Of a stretch of 64,000 nt of DNA, positions 24,388-33,571 are shown piece after piece (the first letter of the stretch is position 1; the number at the start of each line of letters is the position of its first letter). The stretch is from positions 1 to 64,000 of the forward strand of contig DASVEE010000071.1 in NCBI GenBank assembly GCA_036380735.1. The letters are read 5' to 3'. The notes below the pieces were generated by a model. It was not told the DNA's origin. It saw nothing but the letters and a program-made list of their open reading frames with translations, and ran no database searches. Both the position numbers and the translations under genes were made by a program. The DNA comes from DASVEE01 sp036380735. GTDB taxonomy: Bacteria > Acidobacteriota > Thermoanaerobaculia > Gp7-AA8.

Positions 24388-24482
24388 CGGGTAAGTGCGT
24401 CAGTACGCGCGAATCTATGCTACGGCGCTGGCGCCCGCGACGTGCAGGGCGAGACAACAATCGGTAGCCCGGCCTTCCATCG

Positions 24483-25097
24483 TCACAGATCATTGTAACG
24501 ACGCAGATAGGCGGCCATGGCAGCCTCGCCGTTCTGCTCCAGGTGCGCGATTGCGGCTTGCGTACGCGCCACCTTCTCTCCCTGATTCAGCTTGAACTTT
24601 CCTTCGATCCTCGTGATCGGGATTTCGAACGACACCACGTGTTCGAGCAGCCGGCGCACTTCCGTCTCTCCGAGCTCGCTCATGGACCAGGGTTGTGGTG
24701 ACGGTGCTTCGACGACCGCAATCAGCCTGGCGATGTTCTGCCGCGCCTCGTCGGTCGAGTGGCATCTCGCGTTTCCATAGCAATGAACCGCGACGTAGTC
24801 CCACGTCGGCGCGGTGGCGCGATCCTCGTACCACGACGGCGAGATGTACGCATGCGGGCCGAGGAACATGACGAGAGACTCTTCGCCCTTGCCGAGCAGG
24901 GCGCTATGCGGATTCGCGCGTGCCATGTGCGCCAGCAGGGTTCCGTGTTCACCACGAGCAGGATCAATGAGGAATGGCAGGTGCGAGGCGAGGGCGCCTT
25001 CGCTCGACCACGTGACCATCGTGGCGAACATGTGCTCTTCGATCACACGAAGAACATCGGCGGTGCTCCGCGGCTGATGCGACAATCGGACATACAT
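24483..25097 (-). CDS. PaiB-family FMN-binding protein
   Basis: 204 aa from ATG 25097 (MYVRLSHQPRSTADV). Motifs FATMVTW, HLPFLID and the WDYVAVHCYG segment fit the FMN-binding split-barrel of PaiB-like negative regulators; EGKFKLNQ is the family's C-terminal signature. In Bacillus PaiB represses protease and sporulation genes; here the role is unknown. The frame extends upstream into the repeat array, but that extension is repeat sequence. Confidence 0.92.
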   Translation of the reverse strand: MYVRLSHQPRSTADVLRVIEEHMFATMVTWSSEGALASHLPFLIDPARGEHGTLLAHMARANPHSALLGKGEESLVMFLGPHAYISPSWYEDRATAPTWDYVAVHCYGNARCHSTDEARQNIARLIAVVEAPSPQPWSMSELGETEVRRLLEHVVSFEIPITRIEGKFKLNQGEKVARTQAAIAHLEQNGEAAMAAYLRRYNDL

Positions 25098-25120
25098 AGG
25101 GCGATCGTAGCGCAAGGGTA

Positions 25121-25340
25121 GCGATGGTGGTTGGTGCCACACCTTCGATCGTCTGTACCTGTGGAGGGCGGTTGGTGCCACACCTTCGATCCTCCTCGCC
25201 ACATCTTCATCGGTTTGATGGCAGGCCTGAGCGATGGTGGTTGATGGCACACCTTCGATCGTCTGTACCTGTGGAGGGCGGTTGGTGCCACACCTTCGAT
25301 CCTCCTCGCCGCATCTTCATCGGTTTAATGGCAGGCCTGC
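25121..25340. repeat. Two 110-bp tandem copies of a GGTGCCACACCTTCGAT-bearing unit
   Basis: Copy 1 is 25121-25230 and copy 2 is 25231-25340, differing at few positions. Each contains two GGTGCCACACCTTCGATC motifs and ends GATGGCAGGCCTG. It is the left flank of the RAYT gene. Confidence 0.9.
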
Positions 25341-25485
25341 GCTCTTCCTCGCTTTCGGCCCATTCCACGCGCTGTAGAGCCAGACAAACCAAATCTTCCA
25401 TTCCGAGGAGTTCTGAGCGCTGGATTTCTACGCGTGGGAGCAGTCCTCGGAGCTACGGCGCGGCCGAGGGAGGATCGTTGGCGTT

Positions 25486-26436
25486 ATGGCACGACCGTTA
25501 CGACTCGAGTTTCCTGGAGCCCTCTACCACGTCACCTCCCGTGGGAACGAGCGACGTCCGATCTTCCGCAACAATGGCGATCGGATGCAGTTCCTTCTGT
25601 TGCTGGGAGAAGCCGCGCGGCGCTTCGGCTGGTCCGTCACCGCATACGTCCTCATGACGAATCACTTTCACCTCGTCCTCCAGACGCCGGAGCCGACGCT
25701 CGCTAAGGGCATGCACTGGCTCAAGGGGACTTATGCCACGTGGTTCAACCGCCGCCACCAGCGATCCGGTCATCTATTTCAGGGACGCTACGACGCGGTG
25801 CTGGTCGAGAAGGACGCGTACTTTGCGCAACTGCTACGGTACGTCGTCCTCAACCCGGTCCGCGCGGGCATGGTCGAGCGGCCGCAGGACTACCGTTGGT
25901 CGAGCTATCGCGCTACCGCCGGCCTGGACGTGCCGCCAATCTGGCTCGACGTCACGGCGGCGCTTGCGCCATTCGGCGATGGCGGCGCTGCGCAGGCGGA
26001 GTACCAGGCGTTTGTCGAGGGGCCGGTCGCCAACGAGCGGCTGTGGGACGAGATCACGAACTCGATCTACCTCGGAACGGAAGCCTGGACGCGGAAGATG
26101 CGGACGATCGTCGAGTCGAAGCCACGCTCGACCGACCATCCGCTACCGCAGCGTGCCGTAGGACGCCCGAAGATGCACGCGATCATCGGCGCCGTTGCGG
26201 CCATCACTGAGCTTCCGCAAGACATCGTCAGGTCGGTGCGCGGAGGGCCAGTGCGACGGCTGATCGCGTGGCTCGGCTGGAACGAGGGCCTGGTCACGCT
26301 CCGAAGTATCGCGGCGTCGCTCCGCCTGCGAAGCGAAGGGCATGTCTCGAATCTGATTCGCCGCTGCGAGCGCGAGTTCAGCAACGACGCGATTCTTCTG
26401 CAGCATCTGGACGCTGCACTCGTCGCTTTGCGCTGA
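25486..26436 (+). CDS. REP-associated tyrosine transposase (RAYT) with C-terminal HTH-like domain
   Basis: 316 aa. The Y1/HUH nuclease domain occupies ~1-135: GNERRPIF, HFH at 60-62 (metal site), the likely catalytic tyrosine Y112, and the RAYT signature RYVVLNPVRAGMV. The C-terminal ~90 residues look like a DnaA-type DNA-binding domain (DIVRSVRGGPVRRLIAWLGW; LRSEGHVSNLIRR), common in larger RAYTs. No terminal IS structure is seen. Both flanks carry arrays of GGTCTGGCACC-type repeats, the expected substrates of such a domesticated transposase. Confidence 0.94.
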   Translation: MARPLRLEFPGALYHVTSRGNERRPIFRNNGDRMQFLLLLGEAARRFGWSVTAYVLMTNHFHLVLQTPEPTLAKGMHWLKGTYATWFNRRHQRSGHLFQGRYDAVLVEKDAYFAQLLRYVVLNPVRAGMVERPQDYRWSSYRATAGLDVPPIWLDVTAALAPFGDGGAAQAEYQAFVEGPVANERLWDEITNSIYLGTEAWTRKMRTIVESKPRSTDHPLPQRAVGRPKMHAIIGAVAAITELPQDIVRSVRGGPVRRLIAWLGWNEGLVTLRSIAASLRLRSEGHVSNLIRRCEREFSNDAILLQHLDAALVALR

Positions 26437-26636
26437 CGCGCGACTCTAACGGTCCTACGCGTCGACGCCTCACCGGCTCTCGCCGTGCGTGAGGGCGCAG
26501 CGTTGCGCGCTGGCGTGCCGTCACCGGATCGGCGGTCGTTTGCTGCCGGCATGGAGCACCATTCCGTGTTTCGCGGCGGTGCAAGCACGCGGTGAATGGC
26601 TCGCCGGTTCGCGGAAGACAAAGCTTTTGGCGCCAA

Positions 26637-27240
26637 AGACCGTGGTGCCACACCTTCGGTGTTCACTCCAAGTCAAAGAACGAAGGCCTGGCACCAAGAC
26701 CGTTGCGTACCACGGGTGCCAGACCTTTGAATACAACGCGGTGCCAGACTTTCGAATCTCATCGGGTGCGGAGGCGTTCGCCAACGCGTGGTGCCAGACC
26801 TTCGAATCTCATCGGCTGCGGAGGCGTTTGCGGCATTGGATCGAAGGTCTGGCACCGACAGCCAAGAGGGGGAGAGCCTTGTTCACGCGTACCACTGGTG
26901 CCAGACCTTTTGGGACGTGTCGATCGAAGGCCTGGCACCAAGCGCGGGCACCGAGCATTAAGCATTGACGGTGAAGAACGAAGGTCTGGCACCGAGTACG
27001 TGGAGATCGAAGGTGTGGCACCGAGTGCGAAGGTCGAGTGCGTGGAGATCGAAGGTGTGGCACCGAGTGCGAACTGGGACGTGTCGATCTTGAGCATTGA
27101 CGGTGAAGATCGAAGGTCTGGCACCAAGTGCTGGGACCGAGTGCGTGGAGATCGAAGGTCTGGCACCCAGCGCGTGGCACCGAAGGTCTGGCACCGAGTG
27201 CGAGTGCGTGAAGATCGAAGGTCTGGCACCGAGCGCGGAC
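26637..27240. repeat. Array of GAAGGTCTGGCACCGAG repeats
   Basis: About sixteen copies of the core AAGGTSTGGCACC in both orientations. The later ones are spaced irregularly by 25-60 nt with linkers such as GTGCGTGGAGATC. No gene is supported between 26437 and 27301. The core is a variant of the CGAAGGCCTGACCCC motif at 19.2-19.8 and 22.1-22.7 kb. Confidence 0.9.
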
Positions 27241-27301
27241 GAGCGCGAGCTAGCGTCGCTTGCGGCACTCCGGGAGTGGGGCGGAACTCGGCGAGCGGCG
27301 C

Positions 27302-28234
27302 CTATTCGCCGGGCATGCCGTACGGCATTGCGCCCCAGTAGCTGTAGAACGTGTCGTCGAGCTTCTTCCATTTGGCGGCCATCTCCGGCTCGTGCTGCTC
27401 GAGCCAGCGGATGAAGTGGGGGCGGGTGCCGTCGGCGTCGTTGACGTGGTATTCGTCGGCCAGGTCCCAGGAGGCGTAGACGCGGCCGCTTTTCTCCGAC
27501 ACGTTGGGGTCGGCGGCGAGGGCGGCGACGCAGCGGCCGACGAGGAGCGGGGTCTCGGAGGCAGCGAACGACGGCACCTTCTCCACCGCATCGCGCCAGT
27601 TCTCCTCGGTCACGCCGAAGTTGTCGAGCATCCATTCGGAGCGGAGGAAGCCCGGCGTGACGGCGACGGCGGTGACGTCGCGTCCCTGCAACTCCTGCGA
27701 GAGGCTGAAGGCCATGCGGATCACAGTGGTCTTGACGAGGTCGTAGAAAAAGTGGCCGCGGTAAAAGTAGGCGTCGCCGTCGGTGATCTCGACGACGAGA
27801 CCTCCTCGGCGCAGGCGCGGCAGACCGTGGTAGCTGGTGATGATGTGGGTCTTGATCGCGCGGTCGATCATCGTGAGCCCGTCCTCGAGCTTCGTCTCCC
27901 ACAGCTTCTTTCCCCACTCGGTGAGCTCGTCGCCACCCCAGATGTCGTTGATGAGGATGTCGAACTCGCCGACCTGCTCGAACAGCCGCGCGACTTGATC
28001 GGGCTGGGTGTGATCGACCTGCACGGCGATGCCCTTGCCTCCACGCGCGGTCACGATCTCCGCGGTCTGGTGGATCGTCTCCCGGCGGTCCTTCATCCCC
28101 GAACTGCCGGCGACGCTGCGGCCGGTGCAGTAAACGGTGGCGCCCAGTTCCCCGAGGGCAGTCGCGATGCCGCGCCCCGCGCCTCGGGTGGCGCCGGCGA
28201 CGACGGCGGTTTTGCCGGTGAGTGGTTGTTGCAT
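27302..28234 (-). CDS. Short-chain dehydrogenase/reductase
   Basis: 310 aa, longer than the typical 250. Cofactor motif GATRGAGRG at residues 14-22 and active-site Y164xxxK168. The catalytic serine position appears to be T151 in VVEITDGDAY, an unusual substitution. The basic residue after the glycine motif and R39 suggest NADP(H) preference (inference). A C-terminal extension (WLEQHEPEMAAKWKKLDDTFYSYWG) is of unknown role. It ends at the edge of the RAYT repeat array. Confidence 0.88.
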   Translation of the reverse strand: MQQPLTGKTAVVAGATRGAGRGIATALGELGATVYCTGRSVAGSSGMKDRRETIHQTAEIVTARGGKGIAVQVDHTQPDQVARLFEQVGEFDILINDIWGGDELTEWGKKLWETKLEDGLTMIDRAIKTHIITSYHGLPRLRRGGLVVEITDGDAYFYRGHFFYDLVKTTVIRMAFSLSQELQGRDVTAVAVTPGFLRSEWMLDNFGVTEENWRDAVEKVPSFAASETPLLVGRCVAALAADPNVSEKSGRVYASWDLADEYHVNDADGTRPHFIRWLEQHEPEMAAKWKKLDDTFYSYWGAMPYGMPGE

Positions 28235-28285
28235 GGCGCGATTCTAATCGGACGAATGGGACGAATCAGACAGGTAAGCGTAACG

Positions 28286-28313
28286 AAAAAGGGGCGAGCC
28301 ATCGGCCCGCCCC
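28286..28313 (-). terminator. Intrinsic terminator of the secreted-protein gene
   Basis: On the minus strand GGGGCGGGCC-GAT-GGCTCGCCCC forms a 10-bp GC-rich stem with a 3-nt loop, followed directly by TTTTT. It lies 25 nt past the stop and is the clearest rho-independent terminator in the window. Confidence 0.88.
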
Positions 28314-28338
28314 CTCACGTAGTTTCTGCGACCGGAAA

Positions 28339-29304
28339 TCAGTTCCCGGCGGCAATCTCCTCGGCGGTCAGCGTCTTGGCGGCGATCGAAACCCAGCCGT
28401 CGCCGGTGATGTTGTCGGTGCTGGACGCGTAGGCGATCCAGGAGTACTCGGGCGCGTTGTCGTCGAAGCGGTCGTTGAGGACCAGCAGCGACAGCGCGCC
28501 GTAATCGCCGGCGGGGATGGCCTGCTGGACCATGCTCATGGCCGGGACGGTGACGACGAGCTCCTGCTCGTGACGCTCGCCGACGGCGACGACGATGAAG
28601 GTGTGCGGCTGGTCGTCGAGGTTCACGAGTCCGAAGTTGGTGCGGAAGCTGGCGTCGTGGCGCAGGCCGAGGGCGAGCGCGCCGATCTGATCGTCGAGGT
28701 TCTCGGCGTCGACGCCGGGGAACGGCTGCGACACGGTGCCGTTGGACCCGGGCTGGCGCGTCCAGATGCGCGAGTAACCGTCGAGCGCCGCGAATTCGTC
28801 GATCGCGCCGCTCGACTGGACGGGGACGAAGACGAGCGAGCCGAGACCCGAGACGCCGAGGACGCTACCGACGAAGTCGACCGCCGTGATGGGCGGCGCG
28901 TCAGCGGGCAGCGGCTGCGTCAGGCGGAAGATCTGCGGGTTCGACCCGCCGGCCGGCAGCCAGAGGATCATCACGTGCTGGTCGGTCTCATCGTTGTTGA
29001 ACAACGTGACGTCGGAGCGGAAGAAGAGCGAGCCGCCGCCGCCAGCGACGCTACCGGCCGCGGGAATGACGAAGCCGAGGCGCGTGCGCTCGGAAACGGC
29101 GCTGGCGCCGACGCGGCTCTTCCGCGCCTCGAGCTTCTGCAGCATCTCGACGGCGAGGCTGTCGGGCAGACGCTCGGCCTGCAGCGTGGTGGTCTGGTTC
29201 GCGGCCGCGGCGAGCTGGCGCGCCTTGACGAGTGTTTTTGCGTCTGCCGCAAACAGCGGCAGGGCCATCATCGCGCTGAGCGCGAGAATCGTAATGCGTT
29301 TCAT
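28339..29304 (-). CDS. Secreted beta-sandwich protein of unknown function
   Basis: 321 aa from ATG 29304. The signal peptide ends LALSAMMALPLFAADA. The mature protein is beta-rich (SLFFRSDVTLFNNDETDQHVMILWLP; FRTNFGLVNLDDQ) and ends YASSTDNITGDGWVSIA. The C-terminal part resembles that of the 1980-aa exoprotein at 55-61 kb (YGASVDNATNDPSVQVA). Probably an extracellular or surface adhesion-type module. GAAGGAG lies upstream of the start. Confidence 0.8.
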   Translation of the reverse strand: MKRITILALSAMMALPLFAADAKTLVKARQLAAAANQTTTLQAERLPDSLAVEMLQKLEARKSRVGASAVSERTRLGFVIPAAGSVAGGGGSLFFRSDVTLFNNDETDQHVMILWLPAGGSNPQIFRLTQPLPADAPPITAVDFVGSVLGVSGLGSLVFVPVQSSGAIDEFAALDGYSRIWTRQPGSNGTVSQPFPGVDAENLDDQIGALALGLRHDASFRTNFGLVNLDDQPHTFIVVAVGERHEQELVVTVPAMSMVQQAIPAGDYGALSLLVLNDRFDDNAPEYSWIAYASSTDNITGDGWVSIAAKTLTAEEIAAGN

Positions 29305-29381
29305 GAGGTCGTGGATCTCCTTCAGAATTGAACGACGGCGCACACGATACGAATGCTGAAGGAGTGCGGAGTTGACGTGCG

Positions 29382-30128
29382 TCACGCGTTGACCGCGCCG
29401 CGCAGGAACCGTAACCCTTTCGTTGTACGCGTGCCGTGCCACGTGAAGAGGTGGCCGGGGAAGGGACCGATCACGCGCGCATCGATCGCGGCGGCATCTT
29501 CGTCGGTGAAGACGTACGGCTCGTCGGGGAGGAAGATGACGTCCGGCTTCAGCGCGAGCACCTCTTCGAGCGTCAGCGAGGGGTAGCGTTCGCGGTCGCG
29601 CAGCACGTTGGTGCCGCCCGTGGCTTCGACCAGGTGCGAGACGTACGTGTCGCCGCCGCACCACATCCACGGCTTCTTCCAGATGGGACACGCGAAGGTG
29701 AACGCGCGCCGCGGGATCGACGCGAGCTCCTCGCGCAATTCGGTGACGAGCTCCGTCGCGCGTGCCTGGCAGTGATGGAGCTCGCCGAGGGTGGTGAGGA
29801 GCGCGGCGACGTCATCGACGGTCTTCGGTTCCGTGACGAACACGGGAGCGAAGGTTTCGAGCTGCTCCGCGTGGCGGCGCAGGTTCTCCTCGAGGTTCAT
29901 GTGCACGAGATCGGGAGCGAGCGCACGGATGTCCTCCACGCGAGGATTCTTCGTTCCGCCGAGGCGCGGCAGCGTGAGGCCCTCGGGGAAGATGCAGTAG
30001 TCGGTGATGCCGACGACGGTGTTGCCGACGCCGAGGTCAAAGAGGGTTTCGGTGAGAGAGGGCACCAGGGAAACCACGCGCCGCGGAGCGGTGGTGGTAG
30101 CGAAGGTGCGGCCGAGGAGATCACGCAT
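29382..30128 (-). CDS. BtuF-like helical-backbone metal/cobalamin receptor
   Basis: 248 aa. The pattern RRVVSLVPSLTETLFDLG, then VVGITDYC and a late TTKGLRFL tail, fits the BtuF/FhuD-type binding fold. There is no signal peptide, which is seen in a cytoplasmic or unanchored subgroup. No ABC transporter for cobalamin or siderophore is adjacent. Ligand unknown; cobalamin is the common annotation. A remnant of a similar N-terminus lies just upstream (30212-30256). Confidence 0.85.
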   Translation of the reverse strand: MRDLLGRTFATTTAPRRVVSLVPSLTETLFDLGVGNTVVGITDYCIFPEGLTLPRLGGTKNPRVEDIRALAPDLVHMNLEENLRRHAEQLETFAPVFVTEPKTVDDVAALLTTLGELHHCQARATELVTELREELASIPRRAFTFACPIWKKPWMWCGGDTYVSHLVEATGGTNVLRDRERYPSLTLEEVLALKPDVIFLPDEPYVFTDEDAAAIDARVIGPFPGHLFTWHGTRTTKGLRFLRGAVNA

Positions 30129-30157
30129 GCGGCACGCATGCTAATGCGGGACAGGGA

Positions 30158-30320
30158 ACGATAGGACGAATAGGACGAATAGGACCAATAGGACGAATAG
30201 GACAGGAGCGAAGCTGATGGACGGTACCAGGTGAGTCACGCGCCGCGGAGCGGTGGCGCACCGGCGGTCACGCACCAGTCCCATAGGTCCTATCGGTCCT
30301 ATGGGTCCTATAGGTCCCAT
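30158..30320. repeat. Pair of inverted ATAGGACNN arrays
   Basis: Forward units at 30159-30206 and inverted units at 30278-30320 bracket ~70 nt. The whole fills the 191-nt gap between the BtuF-like and DppC-like genes; the DppC stop codon touches the last unit. Confidence 0.85.
30212..30256 (-). pseudogene. Possible remnant of a BtuF-like N-terminus
   Basis: The minus strand reads APRRVTHLVPSIS, close to APRRVVSLVPSLT in the intact gene, with 20 identical bases in a row in CACGCGCCGCGGAGCGGTGG. It lies between the two ATAGGAC arrays. It may be a partial duplication; it is too short to be sure. Confidence 0.35.
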
Positions 30321-31090
30321 CACATCTCTTTGCGGTACTTGGGATCCAGCGCGTCGATCAACCCGTCGCCGAGAAAGTTCAGGCCCATTACGGCCAGCAT
30401 GATGGCGGCGCCGGGGAAGATGGCGAGGTGGTTGGCCAGCCCGAGGTAGCGGCGGCCGGCAGTGAGCATGGATCCCCATGAGGGGGTCGGGGGTTGCACG
30501 CCGAGGCCGAGGAACGAGAGAGACGCTTCGGCGAGGATGGCGCCGGCAAGACCGAGCGTGGCCATGACGATGACGGGGTTGATGACGTTCGGGAGGACGT
30601 GGCGGAGGATGACTCTGGGGCTGCGGGCGCCGAGGGCTTTGGCGGCGGTGACGTACTCCATCTCGCGTACTTTCAGCACCTGACCGCGCACGAGACGGGC
30701 GTAGCTCACCCAGCCGATGATGGCCAGGGCGATGACGACGTTGTTCAGGCTGGGTCCCAAGACGGCGACCATGGCGATGGCGAGGAGGATGCCGGGGAAC
30801 GCGAGGAGGACGTCGCAGACGCGCATGATGCCGAGGTCGACCCAGCCGCCGAAGTAGCCGCTGATGGCGCCGAGCGCGACGCCGATGAGCGACGTGATCA
30901 GCACGACGCTGAAGCCGACGCGGAGCGAGATGCGCGCGCCCCAGATGATGCGCGAGAGGACATCGCGCCCGAGGTCGTCGAGACCAAGGGGGTGCTCTTT
31001 GGAAGGGGCCTCGAGGCGGCGCGACGTCTCCTGCGCAATGGGATCGTGCGGCGCGAGCAGCGGTGCGGCCAGCGCGCAGAGGATCAGCAC
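30320..31090 (-). CDS. Dipeptide/oligopeptide ABC transporter permease, DppC/OppC type
   Basis: 256 aa from a GTG at 31090. The N-terminal OppC segment (LAPHDPIAQ; HPLGLDDLGRDVLSRIIWGARISL) is followed by the BPD_transp_1 domain with EAA loop AAKALGARSPRVILRHVLPN. The frame stays open upstream to overlap the DppB gene and keeps encoding hydrophobic residues, so the first helix may start earlier at a non-standard codon. It pairs with the upstream permease; ATPase and binding-protein genes are not nearby. Confidence 0.9.
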   Translation of the reverse strand: MLILCALAAPLLAPHDPIAQETSRRLEAPSKEHPLGLDDLGRDVLSRIIWGARISLRVGFSVVLITSLIGVALGAISGYFGGWVDLGIMRVCDVLLAFPGILLAIAMVAVLGPSLNNVVIALAIIGWVSYARLVRGQVLKVREMEYVTAAKALGARSPRVILRHVLPNVINPVIVMATLGLAGAILAEASLSFLGLGVQPPTPSWGSMLTAGRRYLGLANHLAIFPGAAIMLAVMGLNFLGDGLIDALDPKYRKEM

Positions 31091-31157
31091 GACCGTCAGC
31101 AGCAGGCCGGCGGTGAAGGCGAAGTTGCGTAGCAGGCGTTTGAAGGTCTTCAGAGCT

Positions 31158-32081
31158 TCACTCCAGCTTGATTCTTGGATCGACGACGGCGTACAGCAGG
31201 TCGCTGATGAAGTTCACCAGCATGTAGGTGACGGCGATGACGAGGATGGAGGCCTGGACCTGGGGGTAGTCGCGCGTGTTGATGGACTGCACGAGGAGGC
31301 GTCCAAGGCCGGGCCAGGAGAAGATCTGCTCGGTGATGATGGCGCCCGTCAGCAGGGAGCCGAACTGCAGCGCGAGGATCGTGATGACCGGGATCATCGC
31401 GTTCTTCATGGCGTGGGCGAAGATGGCACGCATCGTTGAGACGCCCTTGGCGATGGCCGTCTTGAAGTAGAGCTGGTTCAGCTCCTCCGCCAGGCTGACG
31501 CGCACCATGCGCGTGAGGATCGCCGAGAGGGCGAGCCCCATCGTAATCGCGGGGAGCACGATCGATTTCCACCCGGCCTCGCGGCCCGAGACGGGGAACC
31601 ACTCGTTATTGAGGGCGAAAGCGATGATGAGCAGCGGCGCGAGGGCGAAGCTGGGCATGGAGACGCCGACGAGCGCAAAGAAGCGTGCGAGGTTGTCGAT
31701 CCAGGAATTGCGGTAGATGGCGGACACGACGCCAAGCGGCAGGGCCACGATGATGGCCACGATCATGGCCGCGAAGGCGAGCTGCATCGTTGCCGGATAG
31801 CGGGCAGCGATCTCCTTGGAGACGCTTTCGTTCGTCCGGAAGGAAGTGCCGAGGTCGCCCTGGAGGAGGTTCGTCAGATAGTTGACGTACTGCTGCCAAA
31901 GCGGTTTATCCAGCCCCAGCGCCGTCCGCACCGACTGGACATCCTCGGGGCGTGCCCCCTCGCCGGCGATCTGCACCGCCGGGTCGCCGGGGATGAAATG
32001 GATCAGCGAGAAGATGAGCGTCAGGATCCCGAGGGTGATCGGAATCATCTGCAGGAGTCTGCGGAAGATGTACTGCGTCAT
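31158..32081 (-). CDS. Dipeptide/oligopeptide ABC transporter permease, DppB/OppB type
   Basis: 307 aa, typical DppB length. It starts MTQYIFRRLLQMIPITLGI, with FIPGDPA in the first periplasmic loop, LGLDKPLWQQY, and EAA loop FKTAIAKGVSTMRAIFAHAMKN. The end TEQIFSWPGLGRLLVQSI...YAVVDPRIKLE is characteristic. It is first in the two-permease unit. The ligand cannot be told, since family members carry peptides, nickel or glutathione. Confidence 0.95.
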   Translation of the reverse strand: MTQYIFRRLLQMIPITLGILTLIFSLIHFIPGDPAVQIAGEGARPEDVQSVRTALGLDKPLWQQYVNYLTNLLQGDLGTSFRTNESVSKEIAARYPATMQLAFAAMIVAIIVALPLGVVSAIYRNSWIDNLARFFALVGVSMPSFALAPLLIIAFALNNEWFPVSGREAGWKSIVLPAITMGLALSAILTRMVRVSLAEELNQLYFKTAIAKGVSTMRAIFAHAMKNAMIPVITILALQFGSLLTGAIITEQIFSWPGLGRLLVQSINTRDYPQVQASILVIAVTYMLVNFISDLLYAVVDPRIKLE

Positions 32082-32120
32082 GTCGGTCAGTCCTGCCGCG
32101 CAGCGATGAACGTGCCAAGA

Positions 32121-32223
32121 GGAGGGCTCAGGGTCAGGGCCCAGGGCTCAGGGGGCTGCGCGCGGGGGACATTGCTGCCCTCCGCGGAGCTTCCTGAGCC
32201 CTGGGCCCTGAGCTCTGGGCCCT
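32121..32223. repeat. Inverted repeat of CAGGGCCCAGGGCTCAGG units
   Basis: Arms 32123-32152 and 32193-32223 pair, with a perfect 16-bp core (GGGCCCAGGGCTCAGG and its complement). The right arm supplies the TAG stop codon of the TldE-like gene. Upstream of dppB-like it could also hold that gene's promoter; none is clear. Confidence 0.8.
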
Positions 32224-33565
32224 ATCCCCCAAATCGCCACCCTTTGATCTTGGCCACGGGCGCCCTGGTCCCGCCAAACAGGTTGAACCACATCCCCACG
32301 TTCCGGCGCTCCGCCGTCAGGCCTTCGATGTTGGAGAACGCCTCGGTCATGGACTGGGTCCAGCGGAGGTTGGGGAGGCGGGCGGCGACTTCGCCGTCAC
32401 GGATGAGGAAGGTGCCGTCGCGTGTGGTGCCGGTCATGAGCGCGGTCTTGGGCTCGAGGAGGCCGTTGACGTAGTTGAAGCGAGTGACCCAGATGCCGAG
32501 CTTCGTGGACCGGAGGAGCTCCTCGCGCGTCGAGGTGCCGCCCGCCATGGAGAGGTGGTACGCGGCGCCGTGCTCGGGGGAGCCGAGGTGCCAGGTGCTC
32601 GCGGTCGGGGGCATGCCGAGGCGGTCGGCCCACGCCGTGTCGAGCGCGGGGGTACGGGGCATGCCCTGCTCGATCAGCGTGTAGTGGCGGCGGGGCAGCC
32701 CTTCGAGGTCGAAGGGGAAGGGGAGAAAGTCGGGATCGAGGGAGTCGTCGGCCAGGGTGAAGTTCTCGCCGAGGAGGCGCTTGCCGAGGTTGCCGACAAA
32801 GAAGGAGGAGCCGTCTTCGAACGATTGCCCGGTCAGCGCGATCATGTTCAGCCACTCGAAGACCTCGGACAGCGCCGGCGGCTCGAGGATGACGTCGTAC
32901 GTGCCGGGCTCGAGCTGCTGCTGGTTGTCGATCGACAGCGTGGCCTTGAGCGTGGCTTCGTCACCAAGTGCGACGAGGTCGAGCCGGTCGTTGCGGCGCT
33001 CGCGGCGCGTGGCGTAGCCGGAGCCTTTGGCGTGCAGCGCGATCACCGTGGCCTCGGCGTACGTGATGCGGCACCAGCGGCGCACGCCGTGGGTGTTGCC
33101 GGTGGCGACGGAGGAGGCGCCGGTGGCGTAGACGCCGGCAAAGTCGACGTCGTGCGCGCGGCCGCGGTCGAACATGGTGCGCAGCGCCGTGGCTTTCTCC
33201 GCGGGCGAGAGCTGCGCCGTGGCTTCGTCGAAGGTGTCGAGCACCGGCGTGGGCTCGTTGGCGCGATAGAGGCCGGAGAACTTCGGGATGGCGCCGGCGT
33301 GACGCGCGGCCTCACGGGCGACGGCGGCGGTGCGCGCGAGCTCCTCGTCGTCAAACACCGTGGTCGTGGCCACGCCCATCGACGCGCCGACGAAGACGCG
33401 CAGCGTCAGCCACGCGCTCTCCTCCGCCATGTTCTGGTGGAGCTGCGAGGCGGCGAAGCGGCTGATGTTCTGGTCGGTCGAGATGAACACCGCATCCGCC
33501 TCGGGTGTGCCGGCGAGGCGGAGCGCGCGGTCGAGGATGTCGTAGGAATCGCGTTCGTGGCGCAT
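32222..33565 (-). CDS. TldD/PmbA-family protein, TldE-like subunit
   Basis: 447 aa. It has the PmbA/TldE pattern (SAWLTLRVFVGASMG; TGNTHGVRR; STWHLGSPEHG; STKLGIWVTRFNYVNGLL; LIRDGEVAARLPNLRWTQS) and lacks a zinc-binding HExxxH motif. It would form the TldD/TldE heterodimer with the gene 6 nt upstream. TldD/E proteases act on unfolded peptides and mature some modified peptides; no such peptide cluster is visible here. Confidence 0.92.
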   Translation of the reverse strand: MRHERDSYDILDRALRLAGTPEADAVFISTDQNISRFAASQLHQNMAEESAWLTLRVFVGASMGVATTTVFDDEELARTAAVAREAARHAGAIPKFSGLYRANEPTPVLDTFDEATAQLSPAEKATALRTMFDRGRAHDVDFAGVYATGASSVATGNTHGVRRWCRITYAEATVIALHAKGSGYATRRERRNDRLDLVALGDEATLKATLSIDNQQQLEPGTYDVILEPPALSEVFEWLNMIALTGQSFEDGSSFFVGNLGKRLLGENFTLADDSLDPDFLPFPFDLEGLPRRHYTLIEQGMPRTPALDTAWADRLGMPPTASTWHLGSPEHGAAYHLSMAGGTSTREELLRSTKLGIWVTRFNYVNGLLEPKTALMTGTTRDGTFLIRDGEVAARLPNLRWTQSMTEAFSNIEGLTAERRNVGMWFNLFGGTRAPVAKIKGWRFGG

Positions 33566-33571
33566 CTCGGA

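Noticed and set aside
26489..27268. Several frames in the RAYT-flanking array (VPDLRSS and EGLAPSA repeats)
   Set aside because: Translated repeat DNA; the products only mirror the repeat unit.
30320..32081. Complete peptide ABC transporter operon
   Set aside because: Only two permease genes are present; no ATP-binding or solute-binding protein gene adjoins, so completeness cannot be claimed.
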